Assembly: GCA_023411215.1 (NCBI GenBank)
Contig: JAEYOY010000058.1
Span: 1-64,000 of the forward strand
DNA from: Bacillota bacterium
GTDB lineage: Bacteria; Bacillota; Clostridia; Lachnospirales; Lachnospiraceae
Length of the DNA: 64,000 nucleotides
Reading direction: 5' to 3'
In this document: one piece after another, positions 16,710-25,402 of the stretch
Numbering within the stretch: position 1 is the stretch's first letter
Layout of the letters: every line of letters begins with the position of its first letter
Made by a program: the position numbers and the translations under genes
The notes under the pieces: model-generated
What the model saw: the letters and a program-made list of their open reading frames with translations, nothing else
The model's database searches: none
Told to the model about the DNA's origin: nothing

Positions 16710-18209
16710 ATGTTACAGACAGGAAAAAACTATAAATTCTGGTTCTGCACCGGCTCTCAGGACTTATACGGAGAAGCATGCTTAGCAAATGTTGCAGAGC
16801 ATTCCAGAATCATCGTAGACCAGTTAAATAAATCCGGTAACCTTCCCTTCGAGGTGGTATGGAAGCCAACCATGATTACGAACGAGGTAATCCGCCAGAC
16901 CTTCAATGCTGCCAATGCAGATCCCACCTGTGCCGGCGTCATCACTTGGATGCATACCTTCTCCCCGGCTAAGTCCTGGATTCTCGGCCTACAGGAATAC
17001 CGCAAGCCACTGATGCATTTCCATACGCAGTTCAATGAGGAGATCCCTTATGATACCATCGATATGGATTTCATGAACGAGAACCAGTCCGCTCACGGCG
17101 ATCGTGAATATGGTCACATCGTAACCCGTATGGGAATCGAGCGTAAGGTCCTTGTCGGTCATTGGGCTAATATAAGTATTCAGAGGAAGCTCGCAGCCTG
17201 GATGCTGACCGCCATCGGTGTCATCGAATCCAGCCATGTTCGTGTCTGCCGTTTTGGTGATAATATGAACAACGTAGCGGTTACCGAAGGTGATAAGGTG
17301 GAAGCTCAAATCAAATTCGGTTGGGAAATTGATCATTATAATGTGAATGATGTTGTAGAATATGTGAATAATGTAAGTAAAGCAGACACTGAGGCCCTAG
17401 TTGAGGAATATTACAGCAAGTATGATATTTTACTTGAGGGCAGAGATGCCAAAGAATTCCGTGAGCATGTTGCTGTACAGGCAGAAATTGAAATCGGTAT
17501 GGAGCGTTTCCTTGAGGAGAGGAACTATCATGCGGTAGTTACTCATTTCGGAATGCTTGGTGGCTTAAAGCAGCTTCCCGGACTCGCAATTCAGCGTCTG
17601 ATGGAAAAGGGCTATGGCTTCGGCGGCGAAGGCGATTGGAAAACTGCTGCCATGGTGCGTCTGATGAAGATTATGACCTCTGGTATCAAGGATGCAAAGG
17701 GTACTTCCTTCTTAGAGGATTATACCTATAATTTTGTTCCCGGTAAGGAAGGAATCCTACAGGCACATATGTTAGAAATCTGCCCGACCATCGCTGACGG
17801 TAAGATCTCTATTAAGGAGCAGCCTCTATCCATGGGTAATCGCCAGGATCCGGCTCGTCTGGTATTCACCAGCAAGACCGGTATGGGCGTAGCAACTTCT
17901 CTCATTGACCTGGGTAACCGCTTCCGTCTGATCATTAATGAAGTAGAATGTAAGAAGGTTGAGAAGCCGATGCCGAAGCTTCCTGTTGCCACTGCTTTCT
18001 GGACACCGATGCCGAATCTCGAGGTTGGTGCACAGGCTTGGATTCTAGCAGGTGGCGCTCATCACACCGCTTTCTCCTATGATTTAAGTGTAGAACAGAT
18101 GGTAGACTGGGCAGACTCGGTTGGAATTGAAAGTATTGTAATTGATAAGAATACCGACATCCGTTCACTGAAGAATGAGATGCGCTGGAATTCTGTCGCA
18201 TTCCGTTAA
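16710..18209 (+). CDS. araA: L-arabinose isomerase
   Basis: 499 residues, the usual length of AraA. Active-site segments are present: GFGGEGDWKTAA, SFLEDYTYNF, QAHMLEICP and GGAHHTAFS, carrying the two glutamates and two histidines that bind the metal. It converts L-arabinose to L-ribulose in the cytoplasm, the first step toward D-xylulose 5-phosphate. The next gene is an FGGY sugar kinase, the expected second step. No araD (epimerase) is in the window. The preceding AraC protein is the likely regulator. Confidence 0.97.
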   Translation: MLQTGKNYKFWFCTGSQDLYGEACLANVAEHSRIIVDQLNKSGNLPFEVVWKPTMITNEVIRQTFNAANADPTCAGVITWMHTFSPAKSWILGLQEYRKPLMHFHTQFNEEIPYDTIDMDFMNENQSAHGDREYGHIVTRMGIERKVLVGHWANISIQRKLAAWMLTAIGVIESSHVRVCRFGDNMNNVAVTEGDKVEAQIKFGWEIDHYNVNDVVEYVNNVSKADTEALVEEYYSKYDILLEGRDAKEFREHVAVQAEIEIGMERFLEERNYHAVVTHFGMLGGLKQLPGLAIQRLMEKGYGFGGEGDWKTAAMVRLMKIMTSGIKDAKGTSFLEDYTYNFVPGKEGILQAHMLEICPTIADGKISIKEQPLSMGNRQDPARLVFTSKTGMGVATSLIDLGNRFRLIINEVECKKVEKPMPKLPVATAFWTPMPNLEVGAQAWILAGGAHHTAFSYDLSVEQMVDWADSVGIESIVIDKNTDIRSLKNEMRWNSVAFR

Positions 18210-18415
18210 TATGCATGATTAGGCAGATTAGTCCATATATGCTTTTTCGATTTATATTCTTGCATAATAAGTCGGATAACATAAATGGATAAGAGCAACG
18301 CGAACATCGTCACCTACGGTTACGAGAAAAACGAAGTTTTCGAACCCTAATCTGCATCAATGTGATATAATAAATGAATGAATTCATAATTATTTTAAGG
18401 AATTGGGGTGCTCAA

Positions 18416-20020
18416 GTGAAAGAAGATAAAAATTTCAGTAAACAGGCCATTCTATCCGGGAAAACCGCGCTTGGTATCGAGCTTGGTTCCACCCGAATTA
18501 AAGCAGTCCTAATCGACGAAGGTCATAATCCGATTGCTTCCGGAAGCCATGAGTGGGAAAACCGTTATGTCAATAATGTATGGACCTATTCCCTGGAGGA
18601 TGTATGGAGCGGATTACAGAACAGCTATCGTGATTTATGCAATACAGTGAAAGCCCAATATGATGTTGAGCTTAAGACCGTCGGTGCCATCGGTGTCAGT
18701 GCCATGATGCATGGATACCTGGTATTCGATAAGAATGGGGAGCTTTTGACTCCCTTCCGTACCTGGCGTAACACCATGACCGGACAGGCCTCCCATGACC
18801 TGACCGAGCTCTTTGGCTATCAGGTTCCTCAGCGTTGGAGCATTGCCCATCTCTATCAGTCTATTCTGAACGGAGAGCAGCATGTGGGAGAAATCGATTT
18901 CCAGACCACACTGGCCGGATATGTTCACTGGAAGCTGACTGGCGAGAAGGTAATGGGTGTCGGTGAAGCCTCCGGAATGTTCCCGATTGACATTACCACT
19001 AAGAATTTCAACAAGAGGATGATAGAACAATTTGATGAACTTGTTGCACCGAAGGGTTATTCCTGGAAGCTAAGTGACCTCTTACCGAAGGTGCTGGTTG
19101 CAGGTGAGCGCGCCGGAGCTTTAACCGAGGAGGGTGCCAGATTAATCGATCCTACGGGAGCTCTCACCGCCGGTGTTCCCTTCTGTCCGCCCGAGGGTGA
19201 TGCAGGAACCGGTATGACCGCAACCAATAGCGTTGAAGTCAGAACCGGTAATGTCTCTGCAGGAACCAGTGTATTCGCTATGATTGTATTGGAGAAGGAA
19301 TTATCTAAGGTTCACCCTGAGATTGACTTAGTTACCACTCCTTCCGGTGATCTGGTAGGTATGGTTCATTGCAACAACTGTACTTCAGACTTAAATGCCT
19401 GGGTGTCCATCTTCAAGGAGTTTGCAGAGGTTATGGGAATGAAGCTCGATTCCAATCAGCTCTATGGAACCCTATACCGCAAAGCATTAGAGGGTGAACC
19501 GGATGGTGGTGGTCTGCTTGCCTATAATTATCTGTCCGGTGAACATATCACCGGCTTTGAGGAGGGACGTCCGTTATTTGTACGCACTCCCGAGAGTCAC
19601 TTTAATCTCGCTAACTTCATGAGAGTAAACCTAATGACCTCTCTGGGTGTCCTTAAGACTGGTCTGGATATTCTGACTGGACAAGAGAAGGTTCAGATTC
19701 AGAATATGTTCGGCCATGGTGGTTTCTTCAAGACAGAAGGTGTCGGGCAGCGTATCATGGCTGCTGCCATGAACACACCGGTATCCGTTATGGAGACCGC
19801 AGGCGAAGGTGGTCCTTGGGGTATTGCAATCTTAGCCTCCTATATGCTCCATAAGGGAAGTAACGAGAGCTTAAGCTCCTTCTTAAAGAGCAAGGTGTTT
19901 GCAGAAAATGCAGGCTCCACACTTGCCCCTCTCCCTGAGGATGTGGCGGGCTTTGAAGCTTTTATGAAACGCTATCGAGCAGGTCTTGCAATTGAGCGCT
20001 CGGCAGTAGAGGTATTATAA
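18416..20020 (+). CDS. FGGY-family carbohydrate kinase, probable L-ribulokinase
   Basis: 534 residues from GTG at 18416, with GGGGTG five bases before it; the ATG at 18374 lies three bases from a TATAAT (18366-18371) and so cannot be in most transcripts. The N-terminal ATPase segment is GIELGSTRIKAVLID, the sugar-site region is AMMHGYL, and the C-terminal part has MFGHGGFFKT and ETAGEGGPWGIA. It belongs to the FGGY family but is not a textbook AraB; its position behind araA argues for L-ribulose as substrate, xylulose being the alternative. A terminator follows. Confidence 0.8.
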   Translation: MKEDKNFSKQAILSGKTALGIELGSTRIKAVLIDEGHNPIASGSHEWENRYVNNVWTYSLEDVWSGLQNSYRDLCNTVKAQYDVELKTVGAIGVSAMMHGYLVFDKNGELLTPFRTWRNTMTGQASHDLTELFGYQVPQRWSIAHLYQSILNGEQHVGEIDFQTTLAGYVHWKLTGEKVMGVGEASGMFPIDITTKNFNKRMIEQFDELVAPKGYSWKLSDLLPKVLVAGERAGALTEEGARLIDPTGALTAGVPFCPPEGDAGTGMTATNSVEVRTGNVSAGTSVFAMIVLEKELSKVHPEIDLVTTPSGDLVGMVHCNNCTSDLNAWVSIFKEFAEVMGMKLDSNQLYGTLYRKALEGEPDGGGLLAYNYLSGEHITGFEEGRPLFVRTPESHFNLANFMRVNLMTSLGVLKTGLDILTGQEKVQIQNMFGHGGFFKTEGVGQRIMAAAMNTPVSVMETAGEGGPWGIAILASYMLHKGSNESLSSFLKSKVFAENAGSTLAPLPEDVAGFEAFMKRYRAGLAIERSAVEVL

Positions 20021-20062
20021 ACAGTATTCGCATATAATCGTATGCATCGATAAAACAAATTG

Positions 20063-20117
20063 AAAACCCTGGCACACTTCGGAGATATCAATCCGCCGAT
20101 TTGTACCAGGGTTTTTA
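20063..20117. terminator. Terminator after the kinase gene
   Basis: AAAACCCTGGCACA pairs with TTGTACCAGGGTTTTT across a 25-base loop. A and T runs on both sides allow it to work for the kinase and for the nitroreductase on the other strand. Confidence 0.75.
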
Positions 20118-20141
20118 GTATCTATGATGCACAACGAAAGC

Positions 20142-20870
20142 TTATCCATTTCTACGGAAAACTCCCTTGTCCTTAAGCTCCCAGGTTCCGCCTCCCGCAC
20201 CGATCTCAAAATGGAGCTTCGCAATTCCCAAGTCCACCTTCTCATGCCCATACTTCTCAGAAGCAACATAGGCGGAGACGATTCCCCTCAGATACGTAAA
20301 GGTAACCGGCTGAGCATTCACAGCGGAAGGAGCCTTCTGCACTGCACTCATCCCCGCAAGAAACCACTCGGGAACTTCACCCTCTGCCTTCATCATCTCA
20401 CCGATTGCTTTTGACTTACGATGAGTAGCCTTTGCGATTAGTCTTTCCTTAAAGCTCTTATCCGATTCTACATTACCAATCGTGATTACTCCATGGAAGA
20501 ACTCACCGGGCTGAACATATCGATCACCGATGGATCGGTCCAGGGTTCCACCGACCCAACAGGTACCAAGCCCTAACTGAGTCGCCAGGAGAACGAGCTT
20601 TTCTCCGTAATAGCCTAATTTTTCTTTCGCATCTGCACCGTTCCTGCCAATGAGCAGGATATAATTCCTTACACCCTTGAACATCCCGTAGCTTTTTCTT
20701 AGCTTTCCAAAGGCCGCAGGTTCATTCATTATGAGCCTCAGGCTTAAATTCCCCTGATGGTTCACTTCATCCATCATTGCAATTAGTTTGTCTGCTGCTT
20801 CTTTAGAAATAGGTGTCTCCAGATAGGTACGTCTTGAGGTCCTCGCTTGTATTGCTTCTGACAAATCCAT
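20142..20870 (-). CDS. Nitroreductase family protein
   Basis: 242 residues. The FMN-site opening AIQARTSRRTYLETPISKE and the later LGLGTCWVGGT are typical of the nitroreductase fold, and the C-terminal half (PSAVNAQPVTF) fits the long clostridial type in which two half-domains are joined. These flavoproteins use NAD(P)H to reduce nitro compounds or quinones; the physiological substrate is unknown. It ends the minus-strand pair begun by the Crp/Fnr regulator, whose stop lies 22 bases upstream, so the two are likely one transcript. Confidence 0.85.
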   Translation of the reverse strand: MDLSEAIQARTSRRTYLETPISKEAADKLIAMMDEVNHQGNLSLRLIMNEPAAFGKLRKSYGMFKGVRNYILLIGRNGADAKEKLGYYGEKLVLLATQLGLGTCWVGGTLDRSIGDRYVQPGEFFHGVITIGNVESDKSFKERLIAKATHRKSKAIGEMMKAEGEVPEWFLAGMSAVQKAPSAVNAQPVTFTYLRGIVSAYVASEKYGHEKVDLGIAKLHFEIGAGGGTWELKDKGVFRRNG

Positions 20871-20892
20871 ATACTTCTTTCCTCTCTATTTT

Positions 20893-21582
20893 CTATTCCA
20901 GACACTGTGCAAGCAATATCTTATTTACAATCTTAAAGCTATTACCATAGTAATCAATCAAACCCTCGTCCTTCATTCTAGCCAGCTCCCGGCACATAGA
21001 GGTTCTGGATACGTTCAAATAATCAGCTAGCTCCGTGCGGTTCAACATGATCTGGAACATACTACTCCCTCGCACTCCCGATTCATTCATCAGATAGCTG
21101 GCAATCTTCTCTCGCATTCCCTTTAGGGTGAGTAGCTCCAGCTTCCGATTGAGATTCACATTCTTCTCCCCCAGTACAATCATCATATTCTGAATCAGAC
21201 TGATATGAAAATTACAGCTGTTGCCACAGGATTTTATAACCCGTTCATAGGGAATGAATAGAATCGTAGCATCCTCCTTCACCCGTACCGTAACCGGTGA
21301 GATACGCCGGACCGTACAGACAATTCCCTCCGCAAACATATCCGAGGGTCCCAAAAAGGCAAGAATATGCTTATTACCGGCGAGATTTTCCTTCATAATT
21401 TCAACCATGCCAGTGAGAACGATTCCTACCGAATTGATCTCATCTCCCGAAAGGAACACATAATCATCTCCCTGAAAGCTTCTAATCCTGGCTCCCAGAC
21501 AAGACATCAATGGTCCAATTTCCTTCTCACCTATGTTACGGAATAAAGCACATTTCATTAATATAGGATAGTATTCCTCCAT
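20893..21582 (-). CDS. Crp/Fnr-family transcriptional regulator (HcpR-like by context)
   Basis: 229 residues: a cyclic-nucleotide-binding-type barrel (FQGDDYVFLSGDEINSVGIV), a long dimer helix and a C-terminal winged helix (TRTELADYLNVSRTSMCRELARM in family pattern). No N-terminal FNR cysteine cluster is visible. It is divergent from hcp. Proteins of this type placed next to hcp commonly regulate it in response to nitric oxide, often with haem. A 16-bp inverted repeat in the shared intergenic region (21696-21711) is the likely operator. The product name is secure, the signal is inferred. Confidence 0.85.
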   Translation of the reverse strand: MEEYYPILMKCALFRNIGEKEIGPLMSCLGARIRSFQGDDYVFLSGDEINSVGIVLTGMVEIMKENLAGNKHILAFLGPSDMFAEGIVCTVRRISPVTVRVKEDATILFIPYERVIKSCGNSCNFHISLIQNMMIVLGEKNVNLNRKLELLTLKGMREKIASYLMNESGVRGSSMFQIMLNRTELADYLNVSRTSMCRELARMKDEGLIDYYGNSFKIVNKILLAQCLE

Positions 21583-21642
21583 GGTCTTCCTCTCTTTCCT
21601 TTACTAAAGCACCTATTCTACTGAAATACCCCAAAAAGTAAG

Positions 21643-21673
21643 GAAATCCGTAGTGTTTTCGAGCCTGCTCTGA
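21643..21673. repeat. 31-bp intergenic repeat, copy 2
   Basis: Counterpart of 12537-12567 in the same orientation, with three differences. It lies between the regulator start and the operator. Confidence 0.6.
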
Positions 21674-21695
21674 ATTGATTCCTTTTATTTGTATT

Positions 21696-21735
21696 TGTAG
21701 CCATAGCTACAGTTATTTAGTTCTATCTGTATTAT
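21696..21735 (+). promoter_or_regulatory. Crp/Fnr-type operator and hcp promoter
   Basis: TGTAGC-CATA-GCTACA (21696-21711) is a perfect inverted repeat of the size bound by Crp/Fnr proteins. TATTAT (21730-21735) is a plausible -10 and no good -35 is present; the palindrome would be centred about 38-40 bases before the start point, near the class II activator position. Confidence 0.6.
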
Positions 21736-21760
21736 ACTCACCTTGTTCTTAAAAATCAAC

Positions 21761-21791
21761 GATAGAAAGAGCGCTTCAATCACTTTCTATC
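21761..21791. repeat. Dispersed hairpin repeat (GATAGAAAG family), copy in the hcp leader
   Basis: GATAGAAAG (21761-21769) pairs with CTTTCTATC (21783-21791). Related hairpins lie at 27109, 53830 and 60765. Here it sits in the hcp 5' leader, so it may also affect transcript stability. Confidence 0.65.
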
Positions 21792-21869
21792 ATAATGAAT
21801 TATATGAAGGAATTGGCAGGCCAATTCGCTTGTCATAACAATATCAACCAAATTAAAGGAGAGTATAAA

Positions 21870-23507
21870 ATGGAGAGCAAGATGTTTTGTTATCAATGTC
21901 AAGAGGCAGCAAATTGTACCGGTTGTACCTTATCCGGTGTATGTGGTAAGACACCCAGCCTTGCTAAAATGCAGGATTTATTAATCTATGTAACAAAGGG
22001 GTTAAGTGCAGTTACTACCGTACTCAGAGCACAAGGAGTAAAGATTGATGCGAGTGTTGATCATTATATAACCATCAATTTATTTACTACAATTACAAAC
22101 GCTAATTTTGATGACGAGATTTTCTATCAAAGAGTATTAGAGACCTTGAAGATAAAGAACAGCCTGTTGAACCAGGTTGCAGATACTTCTAAGCTTCCCG
22201 CGGCAGCCCTTTGGAACGGTTCCACCAGAGAAGAGTTAGAGGCAAAGAGCGGCAGTGTTGGCGTCCTTGCAACAGAGAATGAAGATGTAAGAAGCCTTCG
22301 TGAGCTGGTGATCTATGGCTTAAAGGGTCTTGCCGCATACATGAAGCATGCCAATGAATTACAGTATGATAACACAGAGATCAGTACCTTTATGCAGAAG
22401 GCACTTGCCGCAACCTTAGATGACACACTCAGTGCCGATGCATTAGTAGCCCTTACTTTAGAGACCGGTAAGTTCGGCGTAGATGGTATGGCCTTACTTG
22501 ACACCGCTAATACAAGCACTTATGGCAATCCTGAGATTACCAAGGTTAACATCGGTGTAGGAACCAAGCCCGGTATCCTAATCTCCGGTCATGATTTAAG
22601 AGATTTAGAACAGCTACTGGATCAGACCCAGGGTACCGGAATTGACGTATACACTCACTCCGAGATGCTTCCTGCGCACTACTATCCTGCCTTCAAGAAA
22701 TATCCTAACTTCGTAGGTAACTACGGAAATGCTTGGTGGAAGCAGAAGGAAGAGTTCGAAAGCTTTAATGGACCCATCCTTATGACTACCAACTGTGTTG
22801 TACCTCCTGCTGCTTCCTATAAGGGCAGATTATTCACCACTGGTGCTTCCGGCGTATCCGGCTGTACTCACATCGAAAGAGATGAGAACGGTCACAAGGA
22901 CTTCTCTCAGATCATTGCGCTTGCTAAAACCTGCGCAGCTCCTACCGAGATCGAGCAGGGCTCCATCCTCGGCGGCTTTGCTCACAATCAGGTACTTGCT
23001 CTCGCAGATCAGGTGGTTGGCTCCGTTAAGTCCGGAGCGATCAAGAAGTTCTTCGTAATGGCTGGCTGTGATGGTCGTCAGAAATCCAGAAGCTACTACA
23101 CCGAATTTGCTCAGGCTCTGCCGAAGGATGCTGTTATCTTAACTGCAGGCTGTGCAAAGTACAGATACAATAAGCTTGAACTAGGCGATATCAACGGTAT
23201 CCCGAGAGTACTCGATGCAGGTCAGTGTAATGACTCCTACTCCTTGGCTCTGATTGCACTTAAGCTGAAGGAGGTATTCGAGCTACAGGATATCAATGAG
23301 CTTCCCATCGCTTTCAATATCGCATGGTATGAGCAGAAAGCTGTTATCGTTCTCCTCGCTCTTCTCTACTTAGGCGTGAAGAACATTCACTTAGGACCCA
23401 CATTGCCGGCATTCTTATCCCCGAACGTTGCTAAGGTTCTTGTTGAGACCTTCGGGATCGCAGGAATTGGCACTGTAGAAGACGATATCAAGTTATTCAC
23501 AGCATAA
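21870..23507 (+). CDS. hcp: Hydroxylamine reductase / hybrid-cluster protein
   Basis: 545 residues. The start at 21870 is chosen because AAAGGAGAG lies just upstream; the longer frame to 21795 begins inside the leader hairpin. N-terminal cysteines C7-x2-C10-x8-C19-x5-C25 bind the cubane cluster of the anaerobe-type enzyme; hybrid-cluster ligand regions follow (ISGHDLRDLEQLL, TNCVVPP, GCTHIERDENGHKDF, AGCDGR, AGCAKYRYNK). The protein reduces hydroxylamine in vitro and is now mainly seen as a nitric oxide reductase/S-nitrosylation factor. It is divergent from the Crp/Fnr gene. Confidence 0.96.
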   Translation: MESKMFCYQCQEAANCTGCTLSGVCGKTPSLAKMQDLLIYVTKGLSAVTTVLRAQGVKIDASVDHYITINLFTTITNANFDDEIFYQRVLETLKIKNSLLNQVADTSKLPAAALWNGSTREELEAKSGSVGVLATENEDVRSLRELVIYGLKGLAAYMKHANELQYDNTEISTFMQKALAATLDDTLSADALVALTLETGKFGVDGMALLDTANTSTYGNPEITKVNIGVGTKPGILISGHDLRDLEQLLDQTQGTGIDVYTHSEMLPAHYYPAFKKYPNFVGNYGNAWWKQKEEFESFNGPILMTTNCVVPPAASYKGRLFTTGASGVSGCTHIERDENGHKDFSQIIALAKTCAAPTEIEQGSILGGFAHNQVLALADQVVGSVKSGAIKKFFVMAGCDGRQKSRSYYTEFAQALPKDAVILTAGCAKYRYNKLELGDINGIPRVLDAGQCNDSYSLALIALKLKEVFELQDINELPIAFNIAWYEQKAVIVLLALLYLGVKNIHLGPTLPAFLSPNVAKVLVETFGIAGIGTVEDDIKLFTA

Positions 23508-23527
23508 GATTTATTATTATGATTGGA

Positions 23528-23643
23528 GTGTCAAAAGCCTATTTTTAATATAGTTTTGTCAATTTGCACAATTTGATATTTTGATTGCATGATACAGAAC
23601 ATAATTCATTCGCAACACGCTCTTGCTTGGATGAAGTACGTAA
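23528..23643. repeat. Truncated copy of the 15202 MITE-like element
   Basis: Roughly 80% identical by eye to 15198-15313, including GTCAATTTGCACAATTT and ATAATTCATTCGCAACACGC; the right half is missing. It follows hcp. Confidence 0.75.
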
Positions 23644-23649
23644 AGTGAT

Positions 23650-23736
23650 AACCTACCGAATAGATGAGATCTTATTCGGTAGGTTTGACAAATACATGAT
23701 TGAAAGAAAGCTTGTATTGCAGGCTTTCTTTCAATC
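23650..23736. terminator. Two strong hairpins after hcp
   Basis: AACCTACCGAATA pairs perfectly with 23673-23685, and GATTGAAAGAAAGC (23698-23711) pairs perfectly with 23723-23736. One or both should end the hcp transcript, although neither has a long T run. Confidence 0.55.
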
Positions 23737-23820
23737 AATATACGTTTCATAAAATATCAGCGAGGCTGATACTTTTGATTAGGACAACCGATTGCTATGT
23801 TTATCAGGAAAGGATAAGTT

Positions 23821-24438
23821 ATGAGCGCATTTTTAGGACCGATTCATTATTGGTTATATAATAAGATCCTCCTTCAGCAGGATATAATCGATGAATTATA
23901 CCGATTGGGTGAGGGCTACCGCCTTCCTCTGAAGGAAGAAGCTGAGAGCCGTTTCGCAGCGATAGAGAACAAGCCTCTGGAGGAGATGATTGACCAGGGA
24001 AATATCCATGGGTGGCTACAGGAGCGCGTCTCCCAGGTTGAATATAAATATGCTTTTGTTGTAACCACACTGGCGAATAAGTTGCCGGATGCCCTTCACG
24101 CCTTAAAGAGCTGTCTATATAATACCGGTAATCAACAAGCTAAAGCGATTCATCAGGGTATGGAGAGACCCACTGCAAATGAACTTTATAAGCTGATAAG
24201 CGATCAGCTTCTGGACGGGATGCCCTGCGATCATGCCAACCGTTTACTCTCTCAGAATGATAATGACATTACCTGGACCCGCAATCTCTGCATTCATACA
24301 CCGTATTGGCAGGAGCTAGGGGGAAATATCAGCGTATATTATGAGTTGAGAGAGTCCTGGCTGATGGGTTTTATCAAAGAATTTGAATACTCCTTTGAGA
24401 AAATAAATGATACCACGTATCGTATCCACACATTATAA
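23821..24438 (+). CDS. Uncharacterised protein between hcp and hemerythrin genes
   Basis: 205 residues, soluble, no signal peptide and no motif I can name. It is mostly helical by composition, begins MSAFLGPIHYWLYNKILLQQ and contains GNIHGWLQERVSQVE and LCIHTPYWQELGG. Histidines and cysteines are spread (CDHAN, CIH), but no cofactor motif is convincing. AGGAAAGG lies before the ATG. The next gene, a hemerythrin, begins 52 bases after its stop, so the pair is likely co-transcribed and a redox or nitric oxide stress role is inferred from neighbours only. Confidence 0.8.
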   Translation: MSAFLGPIHYWLYNKILLQQDIIDELYRLGEGYRLPLKEEAESRFAAIENKPLEEMIDQGNIHGWLQERVSQVEYKYAFVVTTLANKLPDALHALKSCLYNTGNQQAKAIHQGMERPTANELYKLISDQLLDGMPCDHANRLLSQNDNDITWTRNLCIHTPYWQELGGNISVYYELRESWLMGFIKEFEYSFEKINDTTYRIHTL

Positions 24439-24490
24439 TAGATTGTACTGCCGCTCAAATTCATGGGCTTGCAGCAGAATGGAGGTTGTT

Positions 24491-25045
24491 ATGGATAGCA
24501 TTAAGCTGATGATGGAAGAGCACCAATATATTTTACGTATGCTTGCTGTAGTGCGCAAGGCCTGTTACGGTGTACTGCAAGGAAAAGAGATTAATTATGA
24601 GGACTTTAACAAAATGATTGATTTTATCCGCAGTTATGCAGACGCCCACCACCATGGGAAGGAGGAGAAGCTGCTGTTTAACGAGATGGTTACCCACCTT
24701 GGCGCTTTGGGTAACAAATTAATTACTCATGGAATGCTAGTAGAACATGATATGGGTCGATTATTTATTCAAGAATTAGTGGCAGCTCTTGATCGTGTAA
24801 AAGCCGGGGATGAGATGAGTAAGCTTGATGTCATTGCGAATGCGATCAGTTATACCCACCTTCTAAAACGCCATATCGACAAGGAGGATACTGTAGTCTA
24901 TACCTTCGCTGAACGTCAATTATCCTCTGAGATTATGGATAAGGTCAATCAGGGAACTGCCGAGTTCGAACGGTCTGCGCTCGAAAAGGATACTAAGAAT
25001 TATTATGAGCAGTTAGTAGCAATACTGGAAGAGCGATATCAATAA
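24491..25045 (+). CDS. Hemerythrin-like domain protein
   Basis: 184 residues from the ATG at 24491 behind GGAGG; longer frames overlap the upstream gene. A four-helix diiron site is visible: EEHQYILRML, then HHHGKEEKLLF, EHDMGRLFIQEL and HLLKRHIDKEDTVVYTFAE, supplying the histidines and carboxylates. Bacterial hemerythrin-like proteins bind oxygen, nitric oxide or iron. Position behind hcp and the unknown 23821 gene suggests oxygen or NO handling. Confidence 0.9.
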   Translation: MDSIKLMMEEHQYILRMLAVVRKACYGVLQGKEINYEDFNKMIDFIRSYADAHHHGKEEKLLFNEMVTHLGALGNKLITHGMLVEHDMGRLFIQELVAALDRVKAGDEMSKLDVIANAISYTHLLKRHIDKEDTVVYTFAERQLSSEIMDKVNQGTAEFERSALEKDTKNYYEQLVAILEERYQ

Positions 25046-25086
25046 GCCACCCCCTTGTTTGACTTTATAAGCTTTTTACGAAGCAT

Positions 25087-25134
25087 ATATTACGCCCTGT
25101 GTATAACAGCTTTGACCAATCTGTATGCACAGGG
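25087..25134. terminator. Terminator-like hairpin after hemerythrin gene
   Basis: GCCCTGTGTATA.ACAG pairs with CTGT.ATGCACAGGG with one bulge; the following TTATTT is a weak T run. It is the first structure after the hemerythrin stop. Confidence 0.5.
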
Positions 25135-25165
25135 TTATTTATCTGTAATCCTATCAATTCTCGTT

Positions 25166-25252
25166 ACTGTTCAGCCTATCAGGTTAATGATAAGACGAGA
25201 GGAGAAATGTTCCCCCTCGTCTTATTCTCTAGACTTAACTGGGCTGAACAGT
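25166..25252. repeat. Long imperfect hairpin of unknown role
   Basis: ACTGTTCAGCC (25166-25176) pairs with 25242-25252, GGTTAA with TTAACT, and ATAAGACGAG (25190-25199) with 25216-25225, giving an 87-base extended hairpin in a 358-base gap that has no gene. It might be a terminator, small RNA or mobile palindrome. Confidence 0.6.
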
Positions 25253-25402
25253 ACCCAATTCCTTCTTCTTATCGAAAATTTGTTCATATATCTCTTTCCC
25301 CTCCCTCAAATCCATGGTATAATCGTCTAAGCAGCTTTATCTGTAAAATGTACTATAGACCTTTTCTGCATAAACAGGCTATTTTATTTAAGGAGTCATA
25401 AT

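Noticed and set aside
25055..25401. Two overlapping frames of 91 and 100 codons after the hemerythrin gene
   Set aside because: Both cross two strong hairpins and encode no recognisable protein.
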